NCBI GenBank assembly: GCA_017620335.1
Contig: JAFZQO010000002.1
Location: 1 to 64,000 of the forward strand
DNA from: Bacteroidales bacterium
GTDB lineage: Bacteria; Bacteroidota; Bacteroidia; Bacteroidales; UBA932
DNA length: 64,000 nucleotides
Reading direction: 5' to 3'
Under the pieces are notes generated by a model. The model had not been told where the DNA came from and did not search any database. It saw only the letters and a list, made by a program, of their open reading frames with translations. Positions 25,550-33,147 of the stretch are shown here, one piece after another; positions within the stretch are counted from its first letter, which is position 1; every line of letters starts with the position of its first letter. The translations under genes were made by a program, and so were the position numbers.

Positions 25550-26827
25550 ATGAAGCACATACCTAAAATCATCCTGCTGGCCTTCTGCTCAGCCTTCCTC
25601 GCCCTGACGGCATCGGGACAGGAGACGGGGGTCATCACCCTCCACGGCCATGTCGTGGACGCGTCGAACTCCGAGTCCCTCTTCTTCTCTTCCGTGAGCC
25701 TCGGAGGCTCCAGGATAAGCAACGTCTCCAACTCCGACGGAGTCTTTTCCCTGAAGATCCCGATGGACACCCCGCCTGACGCGGAGATCTCCATCAGCCA
25801 CCTGGGCTTCATGACACGCACCCTCAAGGTGTCGGCATTCTCCGGAAGCACCCCCGAGCACCCCCTGGAGATCACCCTCGCACCCATGTCGCTCACCCTC
25901 GACCCAGCACGCGTGAGGGCCATGGACGGTTATTCCATATTCCGTGCGGCATGGTACAAGGTCAGGGACAACTATCCCACGGAAAGGGTCGGCATGACCG
26001 CGTTCTACCGCGAGATGATCAAGAAGGGCAACACCAAGTATCTCGTCCTGAACGAGGCCGTCATCGACATCGACAAGGCTCCCTACACCGGATTCCAGTC
26101 CGACAGGGTCGGCATCTACAAGGGCCGCGGCAGCCTCAACTACGACAGCACCGACACCCTCTTCGTGAAACTCCAGGGCGGCATCAGCACCGCGCTGGCC
26201 ATCGACATGGTCAAGAACCCCTTTGCCGGGGTCACGCTCGAGGAGGCCGAGAGCATGCTTGAGTTCACGCTCACGGGCACTGCCGTCTATGACGGAAGGG
26301 ATTTCTACAAGATCAGCTTCACCCCCAGGAACGTGGACGACGGGATCCTTTACAAGGGGACGGTCTACATCGAGACGGAGAGCCTGGCCATCGGCCGGGT
26401 GGAGTTCTCACTTGACATCAGGGACCGCGCCGAGGATGCGGCCAGGATATTCATCATCAAGCACACCCCCGGCATGCGCTTCTTCATGAACAGGGCGGAG
26501 TATGTCATCAGCTACCGCTGCGTAGACGGCAAGTGGTATTATGACTACTGCCGGGCGGACCTGAACTTCACGGCACGAAAGCAGCGCTCCCTGTTCCGCA
26601 ACAGTTTCACCATCATCGAAGAGATGGCCGTCACCGACCACAGGGCGGGCGGCATAGCCATCGCATCCGCCGACAGGGTCAAGTTCAACGACGTCCTGTC
26701 GGAGCAGGTCTCCGCATTCACAGACGACAATTTCTGGGAGGACTACAACATCATCGAGCCCGACCAGTCCATCGACGTGGTCATCCGGCGCATCATACGC
26801 CAGCTGAACCGTCGCAACAGACAATAA
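25550..26827 (+). CDS. Secreted protein with carboxypeptidase-regulatory-like domain
   Basis: A 425-residue exported protein (signal peptide ending ALTASGQ). Residues about 28-110 form a CarboxypepD_reg-like beta-sandwich (ITLHGHVVDASNSESLFF, SNSDGVFSLKIP, ISHLGFMTRTL). This domain occurs at the N-terminus of many Bacteroidota outer-membrane and surface proteins. The longer remainder is mixed (YYREMIKKG-like FYREMIKKGN, YKISFTPRNVDDG, KWYYDYCRADLNF) and resembles proteins with outer-membrane association, but I do not recognise a catalytic site. Co-directional with its neighbours. Confidence 0.7.
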   Translation: MKHIPKIILLAFCSAFLALTASGQETGVITLHGHVVDASNSESLFFSSVSLGGSRISNVSNSDGVFSLKIPMDTPPDAEISISHLGFMTRTLKVSAFSGSTPEHPLEITLAPMSLTLDPARVRAMDGYSIFRAAWYKVRDNYPTERVGMTAFYREMIKKGNTKYLVLNEAVIDIDKAPYTGFQSDRVGIYKGRGSLNYDSTDTLFVKLQGGISTALAIDMVKNPFAGVTLEEAESMLEFTLTGTAVYDGRDFYKISFTPRNVDDGILYKGTVYIETESLAIGRVEFSLDIRDRAEDAARIFIIKHTPGMRFFMNRAEYVISYRCVDGKWYYDYCRADLNFTARKQRSLFRNSFTIIEEMAVTDHRAGGIAIASADRVKFNDVLSEQVSAFTDDNFWEDYNIIEPDQSIDVVIRRIIRQLNRRNRQ

Positions 26828-26836
26828 ACCATTGAC

Positions 26837-27550
26837 ATGAAAAGGATTATCACATTAGCGACCGTCGCGGCGCTCGCGCTCGTTTTTTCCGCACCCGCAC
26901 ATTCCCAGGCCGTCAACGTCAGCCGCATGGGCATCCTGACCAGCGGATACTCCTGGGCCTACGGCTCTTGGCACGTCGTCGAATCGGTCCCTGACGGCGG
27001 CGCGGACGAGAACAACTTCTACATCTCTATCGACAAGTACCAGATCCGCCTCAAGGACAGGAGCCTGCCGGACATCCCGCTCTGCGTCATCCCCGAGACC
27101 AATTACGCCAACAACGACATGGACGCCGACATGTTCGGCGTGGGTCCCGACGAGATGCTCCTGGAGTTCGTGGGACGCTACGGAGAGGATACTTACCTGA
27201 TACTTGACAAGAAGTCCAAAACCATCTCCCATTTCAGCGCGGAGGACAGGGCGGACCGCGGCATCAAGGTGACCGTTGAGAAGCATGATGCCGGCTCCGC
27301 ACCCGCAGGATATTTCGACAAACTTACCTCCAGCCCCGTCGTCGGCAGCTGGGAGAACGTCGACAATCCGGAGGACACCAAGGACTTCAAGGCCGACAAC
27401 CTCCGGAACGAGTTCATACCGGCGGCCGGAGGCCTCGAGCACTATCTCTGGGGATTCATCTACAGCGTCGACCCCGACTCCGGCCTCATGACCGCCCGCA
27501 ACGTCTTCGACACCGCCGGCCAGCGCATCAGGACCTACCGCAGGAAATAA
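26837..27550 (+). CDS. Secreted protein of unknown function
   Basis: A 237-residue protein with a clear signal peptide (ITLATVAALALVFSAPAHSQ). The mature part is acidic and rich in Asp, Asn and Tyr, with strands such as LEFVGRYGEDTYLILD and YLWGFIYSVDPDSG. No domain is recognised and no lipobox is present. It starts 9 bp after the previous gene and is followed by a strong terminator, so it closes the operon that begins with the Fur/PerR-type regulator. Codon use matches its neighbours. Confidence 0.65.
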   Translation: MKRIITLATVAALALVFSAPAHSQAVNVSRMGILTSGYSWAYGSWHVVESVPDGGADENNFYISIDKYQIRLKDRSLPDIPLCVIPETNYANNDMDADMFGVGPDEMLLEFVGRYGEDTYLILDKKSKTISHFSAEDRADRGIKVTVEKHDAGSAPAGYFDKLTSSPVVGSWENVDNPEDTKDFKADNLRNEFIPAAGGLEHYLWGFIYSVDPDSGLMTARNVFDTAGQRIRTYRRK

Positions 27551-27575
27551 ACCCCTGACCAGGCGCAAGTTAATC

Positions 27576-27609
27576 GGAACTGTCCCCGCCCGGGGACGGT
27601 TCCTTTTTT
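27576..27609 (+). terminator. Rho-independent terminator
   Basis: A 12-bp GC-rich stem (27576-27587 with 27592-27603) is followed by TTTTTT. It ends the operon of the Fur-family gene. The T-tract touches the stop of the convergent DUF2752 gene. Confidence 0.9.
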
Positions 27610-27982
27610 AAATACCGAGGAGGTTCCGGAGGAGCCACCAGAGCAATACCGCCGCAAGTATCGACCAGGACAGGGTCGGGCTGTTCCCCAGACGATTCAG
27701 GCGCGGCCATCTGTCCCTGAACAGTTCCGCGACGAGCAGGAAAAGGATGAGCGGGATGGCGATGACCATGAAGGCATTATTCCTGAACGCCTCTCCGAAA
27801 TGAAGGGTAAGCAATTGATGCATGGCCCTCTGGGAGCCGCATCCGGGGCACTTGAGGCCGGTCAGCCAGAAGAACGGGCACTTCGGAAAGTAGGCCGTTT
27901 CCGAAGGATCGAAGACAGTGTAAACGGCCAGAAGCAGTATAATGCCGGCGATGCCGATGATAATGGCTGCTTTCCTCGGCAT
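27608..27982 (-). CDS. DUF2752 membrane protein
   Basis: A 124-residue membrane protein with three to four hydrophobic segments. The family signature is clear: CPFFWLTGLKCPGCGSQRAMHQLL, with three cysteines near the membrane (shown here only as its motif core CPGCGSQRA). It follows a CD225-type protein by 7 bp; this pairing is frequent in Bacteroidota. The function is unknown. Confidence 0.8.
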   Translation of the reverse strand: MPRKAAIIIGIAGIILLLAVYTVFDPSETAYFPKCPFFWLTGLKCPGCGSQRAMHQLLTLHFGEAFRNNAFMVIAIPLILFLLVAELFRDRWPRLNRLGNSPTLSWSILAAVLLWWLLRNLLGI

Positions 27983-27989
27983 GTCATCA

Positions 27990-28328
27990 CTATAAATAAT
28001 CTTCCAGGACCCCGAGGGCGACGAGAAGGATAAAGAATATCACCTCCAGGAACAGATAGATTATGGATATGATGATCCAGGTCCTGGCTGTCCTGTTCTT
28101 CTGCTCAGACTGGAGATACAGGCTCTGCTTGAGACTGTCGTCTGAAGCGACGGTCGCGCTGGTGTAAAGTTCGTTGGACTTGGCTGAATAGACGATGGCT
28201 ATGATGCCGCCTACAAGGCAGCAGACTATGGTGCAGATGATGGACATCGCCATCCTGTTGTTGTGGGGAGGAAGGATGAAACCGTACTGTCCGTAAGACC
28301 TGTTTACCTGGGGATCGAGTATTTCCAT
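27990..28328 (-). CDS. CD225/dispanin-like small membrane protein
   Basis: A 112-residue protein with two membrane segments: MSIICTIVCCLVGGIIAIVYS (core) and WIIISIIYLFLEVIFFIL. Between them the CD225/dispanin motif YSAKSNELYTS is visible, which carries the family's G-x-x-x-Y-S-x-K pattern. A proline-rich N-terminus (YGFILPPHNN) precedes. It forms a likely two-gene operon with DUF2752 and has a good promoter upstream. Function unknown; sorting or stress roles are only speculation. Confidence 0.75.
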   Translation of the reverse strand: MEILDPQVNRSYGQYGFILPPHNNRMAMSIICTIVCCLVGGIIAIVYSAKSNELYTSATVASDDSLKQSLYLQSEQKNRTARTWIIISIIYLFLEVIFFILLVALGVLEDYL

Positions 28329-28400
28329 GGTCGCCTGACTTTGAATTGGTATATCTAAATGATTCGCCCCCCGTCACTTTCCGTCACATGGGCGATAGCA

Positions 28401-28430
28401 CAAATTTAGCATTCTTTTTCGAGAATCAAA
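28401..28430 (-). promoter_or_regulatory. Promoter of the CD225-DUF2752 pair, with an internal inverted repeat
   Basis: On the minus strand TTTG (28427-28430) and TAAATTTG (28401-28408) are 18 bp apart, a good fit to the Bacteroidota -33/-7 pattern. Between them lies ATTCT-n6-AGAAT (28411-28426), a possible operator. The leader is about 70 nt. Confidence 0.6.
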
Positions 28431-28637
28431 GCCTCTGCCGCACCCTTTGCACACCCCCACCCCTTCGTCCGGACGGCTACCTTCCCGCCAAGACTCCCTT
28501 CAGAAATCCCGGAAGGCGCATTGACCGCGTTCCAGGGCCGGAAACGCGCCCGTCGCGGGTTTGCAATCCCGCCACAGGCGCATTCATCGCCCTCAAACGC
28601 CTATTTCGCGCTTGATGAGAATCGTATTGCTCCCCAA
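28431..28637. other. Non-coding stretch with small hairpins, no gene seen
   Basis: The space between the CD225 promoter and the tRNA-His terminator holds no convincing reading frame. It has a C-rich part (28440-28500), a hairpin gcgttcc/ggaaacgc near 28529-28549, a hairpin GCGGG-n8-CCCGC near 28556-28573, and the direct repeat AGGCGCATT about 60 bp apart. Its role is not known. Confidence 0.5.
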
Positions 28638-28676
28638 ATGAAAGTGACTGCCTTGGAGGGCAGTCATTCTTTTCAT
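28638..28676 (-). terminator. Hairpin terminator downstream of tRNA-His
   Basis: GACTGCC/GGCAGTC (28646-28652 with 28659-28665) is extended on both sides by ATGAAA and TTTTCAT pairs. It lies 5-40 bp after the tRNA 3' end on the minus strand and is followed by T-rich bases. Confidence 0.6.
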
Positions 28677-28680
28677 CAGT

Positions 28681-28757
28681 TGGGGTGCGATGTGGGGCTC
28701 GAACCCACGACACCCAGAACCACAATCTGGTGCTCTACCAACTGAACTAATCGCACC
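28681..28757 (-). tRNA. tRNA-His (anticodon GTG)
   Basis: The minus strand folds into a full cloverleaf. The acceptor is GTGCGAT/ATCGCAC and the anticodon loop is TTGTGGT with anticodon GTG. The T-arm is GTGGG-TTCGAGC-CCCAC. The extra G at position -1 (28757), the identity mark of tRNA-His, is encoded and pairs with discriminator C73. The CCA end is also encoded (28681-28683). Confidence 0.97.
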
Positions 28758-28768
28758 GTGTCGGACTG

Positions 28769-28776
28769 CAAAGGTA
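28769..28776 (-). promoter_or_regulatory. -7 box for tRNA-His
   Basis: TACCTTTG on the minus strand lies 12 bp before the tRNA 5' end, with TTTG 18 bp upstream. Confidence 0.65.
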
Positions 28777-28871
28777 GTGAAAAAAAACGATTGACAAAAT
28801 ATTTTGGAGGGACGGATATGTTTTTTCACAAGAAAGTCGTCACAGCCGTCGGAATTGGCGGGAATTATTGT

Positions 28872-28879
28872 TATATTTG
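28872..28879 (+). promoter_or_regulatory. -7 box for the carboxyltransferase gene
   Basis: TATATTTG fits TAnnTTTG and lies 30 bp before the ATG at 28910. No clear -33 element. Confidence 0.5.
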
Positions 28880-28909
28880 TGTGATTACGACAATTAAAAT
28901 ACACCAGAT

Positions 28910-30694
28910 ATGGCACGTGAAATAAAATTCTCCCTCGTATATAGGGATATGTGGCAGTCCTCCGGAAGGTACCAGCCGCGTGTTGACCAGCTCGTACAGG
29001 TGGCTCCGGCCATCATCGACATGGGTTGCTTCGACCGCGTGGAGACCAACGGCGGCGCCTTCGAGCAGGTGAACCTGCTCTACGGTGAGAACCCCAACCG
29101 CTCGGTGCGCGAATGGACCGCTCCCTTCCACAAGGTGGGCATCGAGACCCACATGCTGGAACGCGGCCTCAACGCCATCCGCATGTACCCCGTCCCGGCC
29201 GACGTCCGCGAACTGATGTTCAAGGTGAAGAAGAAACAAGGCACCGACATCGCCCGCTCCTTCTGCGGCCTCAACGACCACCGCAACCTCAAACTCTCGG
29301 TCGAGTACGCCAAGAAGGCCGGCATGATCTCCCAGGCCGCCCTCTCCATCACCCATTCCCCCGTCCACACGGTGGAGTACTACATGGGCGTGGTGGACAA
29401 GCTCGTCGAGTACGGCACCGACGAAATCTGCCTCAAGGACATGGCCGGCATCGGCCGTCCCACCGTCCTCGGGCAGATCGTCACCGAGATCAAGAAGAAG
29501 TATCCGCACATCAAGGTCCAGTACCACGGCCACACCGGCCCCGGCTTCTCGCCGGCCTCGATGCTCGAGGTCGCTCGCGCCGGCGCCGACTACCTCGACG
29601 TGGCCGTCGAGCCCCTCGCCTGGGGCAAGGTCCACCCCGACGTCATCACCATCCGCGAGATGATGAAGGCCGACGGATTCCTGGTCAAGGACATCAACAT
29701 GGACGCCTACATGGAGGTCCGCCGCCTGACCCAGTCGTTCATCGACGACTTCCTCGGCTACTGGATCAATTCCAGCAATTCCCTGATGACGTCGCTCCTC
29801 GTGGGCTGCGGCCTGCCGGGTGGCATGATGGGCTCCATGATGGCCGACCTGCTCGGCTTCAAGGACGCCATCAACGCCGCCGAGCGCGCCCACGGCCAGC
29901 CCGTCAGCAGCCTCGACACCCTGATGGTCAAGCTGTTCAACGAAGTCGAGTACGTATGGCCCAAGCTCGGCTACCCGCCGCTCGTGACCCCGTTCAGCCA
30001 GTACGTCAAGAATACCGCCCTGATGAACCTCTTCAACCTCGCAAGCGGCAAGCCGCGCTTCTCCACCATCGACAAGGACACCTGGGGCATGATCCTGGGC
30101 AAGATGGGACAGCTGCCCGGACCTCTCGCCCCCGAGATTGTCGAGATCGCCAAGGAGAAGGGCATGGAGTTCTACACCGGCAACCCTCAGGACATGTATC
30201 CGAACGAACTCCCGAAGTTCCGCGAGATGATGAAGGAGGAAGGCTGGGACTGCGGCGAGGACGACGAGGAGCTCCTCAACATGGCCATGTTCGAACGCCA
30301 GTACCGCGACTACCGTTCCGGAGTCGCCAAGGAGCGCTTCAACAAGGACCTCGAGGCCCTCAAGGAAAAGGCGGGCGCCCCCAAAGTGGTCACCCGCCCC
30401 GTCGTCGAGATGCCCGAGTTCGACGTCAACGCCTATGTCGCGAAGTATCCCAAGGCCACTCCCGTCCAGGCTCCCGCCAAGGGCAAGCTCCTTTGGGAGA
30501 TCGACGTCCAGGACGACTCCAAGGCCCCTCTGGCCGGCGCGGCCGTAAAGGCCGGCGAGCCCATGGGCTACGTCCAGACATGGTATGGTATGGAAGAGAT
30601 AGTCCCGGCAGTGACCGGCCGCGTCGTGGCCGTCACCGGCAAGCAGGGTAAGGATGTCGTGAAAGGTGAGATAATCGCCTTCGTCCAGGACTAA
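28910..30694 (+). CDS. Carboxyltransferase (pyruvate carboxylase B / oxaloacetate decarboxylase alpha type) with altered biotinyl domain
   Basis: A 594-residue protein. Residues about 1-470 form the TIM-barrel carboxyltransferase domain: FSLVYRDMWQSSGRYQ with substrate-site residues, CLKDMAGIGRP (active-site Lys-Asp), and QYHGHTGPGFSP (metal His-x-His). After a Pro/Val linker, the last 80 residues fold like a biotinyl domain (GKLLWEIDVQDDSKAPLAG). In place of the biotin motif EAMKM stands TWYGMEE, so the acceptor lysine is Gly560. Such enzymes move carboxylate between biotin and pyruvate. This protein may use a separate biotin carrier, or a lipoyl-like domain that no longer carries a cofactor. 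Its stop overlaps the convergent miaB stop. Confidence 0.88.
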   Translation: MAREIKFSLVYRDMWQSSGRYQPRVDQLVQVAPAIIDMGCFDRVETNGGAFEQVNLLYGENPNRSVREWTAPFHKVGIETHMLERGLNAIRMYPVPADVRELMFKVKKKQGTDIARSFCGLNDHRNLKLSVEYAKKAGMISQAALSITHSPVHTVEYYMGVVDKLVEYGTDEICLKDMAGIGRPTVLGQIVTEIKKKYPHIKVQYHGHTGPGFSPASMLEVARAGADYLDVAVEPLAWGKVHPDVITIREMMKADGFLVKDINMDAYMEVRRLTQSFIDDFLGYWINSSNSLMTSLLVGCGLPGGMMGSMMADLLGFKDAINAAERAHGQPVSSLDTLMVKLFNEVEYVWPKLGYPPLVTPFSQYVKNTALMNLFNLASGKPRFSTIDKDTWGMILGKMGQLPGPLAPEIVEIAKEKGMEFYTGNPQDMYPNELPKFREMMKEEGWDCGEDDEELLNMAMFERQYRDYRSGVAKERFNKDLEALKEKAGAPKVVTRPVVEMPEFDVNAYVAKYPKATPVQAPAKGKLLWEIDVQDDSKAPLAGAAVKAGEPMGYVQTWYGMEEIVPAVTGRVVAVTGKQGKDVVKGEIIAFVQD

Positions 30695-32010
30695 GCCTGG
30701 GCGAGCCGGCAGAGCAGGGTGGCGGAGGTGCAGTCGAGCACTTCGACCTCCACGTAATCGCCAGCCTTGTGCTCGGTGTCCGGCCAGACGCACATCTTGT
30801 TGTTCGAAGCCCTTCCGCACAGTTCGGAAGGGTTTTTCTTTGACGGACCTTCCACCAAGACCTTGAAGCGCTTGCCGATGTCCCGGCGGTAGCTCTCCAG
30901 GCTCTTGCGGTTCTGCAGGGTGATGATCTCGTTCAGGCGGCGGGTCTTGGTCTCGATGTCCACGTCGTCCGGCCAATGCCTGGCGGCGAAGGTACCCGGC
31001 CTCTCGGAATAATAGAACATGAAGGCGGTGTCGTAGCCGACCTCCTCGAAGAGGCTCAGCGTCTGCCTGTGGTCCTCCTCCGTCTCGGTGCAGAATCCCG
31101 CGATGACGTCGGTGGTGATGCCACACTCAGGGATGAGCTTGCGTATGCGCTTCACCCTTGCGAGGTACCACTCGCGGGTGTAGCGGCGGCGCATCTTCTC
31201 CAGCATGCGGTTGGAACCCGACTGGACGGGGAAATGGATGTGCTTGCAGATATTCTCGTAGGCGGACATGGTATAGATCACCTCGTCCGAGAAATCCTGG
31301 GGATTGGACGTCGAGAAGCGTACGCGCAGCTGAGGGCTTATGAGGGCAACCTTCTCAAGGAGCTGGGCGAAGGTCACTTCGCCGTCCTCGCCCTTCCAGT
31401 GGTATGAATCCACGTTCTGACCCAGAAGGGTTACCTCGCGGTAGCCGCGGCTGAAGCAGTCGCAGGCCTCGCGCACGATGGTGCGCGGATCCCTGCTCCG
31501 CTCCGCGCCGCGGGTATAAGGCACCACGCAGTACGAGCAGACGTTGTTGCATCCGCGCATGATCGAGATGAACGCCGAAACGCCGTTGGAGTCGATGCGG
31601 ACGGGGTTGATGTCGCCATAGGTCTCCTCCCGGGAAAGCATGACGTCGATCTGCGGGTGGCCGTCGGAGACCGCCTCCAGCAGCCTCGGGAGGCTGCGGT
31701 AGGCGTCCGGCCCGGCCACTATGTCCACCTTCCCGGTATCCAGCAGCTTGTCCTTAAGGCGCTCGGCCATGCATCCGAGTATGCCTATGACGACGGGGCG
31801 GTCCCGCCGCTGGAGGTTGAACTGCTCGATGCGGCCCCAGATGCGCTGCTCTGCATTGTCGCGCACCGAGCAGGTGTTGGCCATGATGACGTCCGCCTCC
31901 GAGATGTCGGTCGTGCGCTCATAGCCCGCTCCGGCCAGGATGGAGAAAACCACCTCGGTGTCATTGACATTCATCTGGCAGCCGTATGTTTCGATGTAAA
32001 CTTTCTTCAT
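30691..32010 (-). CDS. miaB: tRNA-2-methylthio-N6-dimethylallyladenosine synthase MiaB
   Basis: Radical-SAM methylthiotransferase that modifies A37 of tRNAs reading UNN codons; 439 residues. The N-terminal UPF0004 domain has cysteines in YIETYGCQMN, ANTCSVRD and GILGCMAERL. The radical-SAM triad is CNNVCSYCVVPYTRG, and the C-terminal TRAM domain starts near VLVEGPSKK. The ATG at 32010 is chosen because the family N-terminus is KKVYIETYGCQMN; the longer frame begins in the neighbour's promoter. Divergent from a lipoprotein gene, with back-to-back promoters. Confidence 0.95.
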   Translation of the reverse strand: MKKVYIETYGCQMNVNDTEVVFSILAGAGYERTTDISEADVIMANTCSVRDNAEQRIWGRIEQFNLQRRDRPVVIGILGCMAERLKDKLLDTGKVDIVAGPDAYRSLPRLLEAVSDGHPQIDVMLSREETYGDINPVRIDSNGVSAFISIMRGCNNVCSYCVVPYTRGAERSRDPRTIVREACDCFSRGYREVTLLGQNVDSYHWKGEDGEVTFAQLLEKVALISPQLRVRFSTSNPQDFSDEVIYTMSAYENICKHIHFPVQSGSNRMLEKMRRRYTREWYLARVKRIRKLIPECGITTDVIAGFCTETEEDHRQTLSLFEEVGYDTAFMFYYSERPGTFAARHWPDDVDIETKTRRLNEIITLQNRKSLESYRRDIGKRFKVLVEGPSKKNPSELCGRASNNKMCVWPDTEHKAGDYVEVEVLDCTSATLLCRLAQA

Positions 32011-32049
32011 GTCGGTCCAAATTGGCATGACCCTTGAGGGAATGCAGGG

Positions 32050-32057
32050 CAAAGATA
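32050..32057 (-). promoter_or_regulatory. -7 box for miaB
   Basis: TATCTTTG on the minus strand, a perfect TAnnTTTG, ends 40 bp before the miaB ATG. It is only 11 bp from the opposing box of the lipoprotein gene. Confidence 0.6.
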
Positions 32058-32068
32058 GGATTTTTTTG

Positions 32069-32076
32069 TATCTTTG
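32069..32076 (+). promoter_or_regulatory. -7 box for the 32097 lipoprotein gene
   Basis: TATCTTTG on the plus strand, 20 bp before the ATG at 32097. It supports that start over the longer frame at 32034, which would begin upstream of the box. The same 8-mer is used in the opposing miaB promoter. Confidence 0.55.
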
Positions 32077-32096
32077 CGAAGAAAGTACCGTTCAGC

Positions 32097-32606
32097 ATGA
32101 GACGACTGTTTCTCCTCATCATGACCGCGGTGGTCCTCGTCATGGCCGCCGGCTGCTCCACGGACAAGGGCCTCAAGGTGACGTCCTGCTCCGTGGCCTC
32201 GGTCACGCCAAGCGGCCTCAAGGCCCTCAAGGCCGTGCTCAAGGTCGGCATCGTGAACCCGATGTCCAACCTCACCATATCCAGGATTGACGGCGTGGTC
32301 AACAACGGAGGACGCCCCTTCGCCAACTTCAGCACAGGCAAGATCAAGGTGGCGAAGCGCAGCGACAAGGTTTACCCCCTGACATGCACCGGCTCCATTG
32401 CGGACGACGTCGGCCTGATGGACCTGCTGAGGCTGGCCTCGTCCCAGGATTTCAGCGGCATGACGGTTGACCTCTCCGTAAAGGTCAGGTTCATGCTGGG
32501 CATATGCAAGACTTTCAAGTTCAAGGATTTGAAGATTACCGAACTGATGGAGCCGAGCGTGGCCGCGACCTATCTCGACCTCATCATCAAAGAAACCATG
32601 ATATGA
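32097..32606 (+). CDS. Lipoprotein with LEA14-like fold, function unknown
   Basis: A 169-residue lipoprotein with a signal sequence ending VMAAGCSTD (lipobox AAGC). The mature part (VLKVGIVNPMSNLTISRIDG, with GRPFANFSTGKIKVAKRSDK; quoted as short cores) has the NP-x-x-x-x-x-I pattern and beta-strand order of LEA type 2 (WHy) proteins. No role is known. Start chosen at 32097 for the signal peptide and promoter. It overlaps the next gene by 4 nt. Confidence 0.7.
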   Translation: MRRLFLLIMTAVVLVMAAGCSTDKGLKVTSCSVASVTPSGLKALKAVLKVGIVNPMSNLTISRIDGVVNNGGRPFANFSTGKIKVAKRSDKVYPLTCTGSIADDVGLMDLLRLASSQDFSGMTVDLSVKVRFMLGICKTFKFKDLKITELMEPSVAATYLDLIIKETMI

Positions 32607-33136
32607 GAAGATATCTGTTCGTGATATTGTTCCTGACGGTCCTGGCCGCCTCTCCGCTCCGAGCGCAGAACACGGAGGGTGAGGCCGCTGTCGATTCGCT
32701 GGTATATGTCCGCGCCGCTAGCATGGACGCCTCCCTCGCCGGCAAGAACGTCTTCAATTACGTTACTGTGCACCAGTCCCAGGCGATTTCCGACGCCATG
32801 AGGGGCAAGATCGAACGCAACAGGGACAAGAGGATGACCGGATACCGCGTCAGGATATTCTTCGACAACAAACAGAACGCCAGGGCTGCGTCCGAAGCCG
32901 CCATGGGCCGCTTCGAGGCGGCGTATCCCGGCCACGGAGTGTACCGCTCCTTCGCCAGTCCGTACTTCAAGGTCACCGTGGGCGACTTCCGCACCAAGTC
33001 CGAGGCCTTGCAGATGATGCGCCGCATCAAGGCGGACTTCCCTTCGGCCTTCGTGGTCAAGGAAAACATCAACTATCCCATCGTGGACAGGAAGCGTGCC
33101 TACGTCGTGGACACCCTGTCCGTCGCAAGGCCATAG
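32603..33136 (+). CDS. Secreted SPOR-like domain protein
   Basis: A 177-residue protein with a signal peptide ending ASPLRAQ. The C-terminal half (GYRVRIFFDNKQNARAASEA, then YFKVTVGDFRTKSEALQMMRRIK; short cores) has the strand-helix-strand repeats of SPOR domains, which bind denuded septal glycan. This fits a cell-envelope role near division sites, but the residues for glycan binding cannot be judged by eye. It is 11 bp upstream of rpoN and overlaps the preceding lipoprotein gene. Confidence 0.75.
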   Translation: MRRYLFVILFLTVLAASPLRAQNTEGEAAVDSLVYVRAASMDASLAGKNVFNYVTVHQSQAISDAMRGKIERNRDKRMTGYRVRIFFDNKQNARAASEAAMGRFEAAYPGHGVYRSFASPYFKVTVGDFRTKSEALQMMRRIKADFPSAFVVKENINYPIVDRKRAYVVDTLSVARP

Positions 33137-33147
33137 ATACCAGTCTC

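Noticed and set aside
28681..28757. tRNA-His as an integration site
   Set aside because: No integrase and no duplicated tRNA end in the window.
28871..31126. 751-residue open frame opposite the carboxyltransferase gene
   Set aside because: It covers parts of two convergent real genes and is low-complexity; shadow frame.
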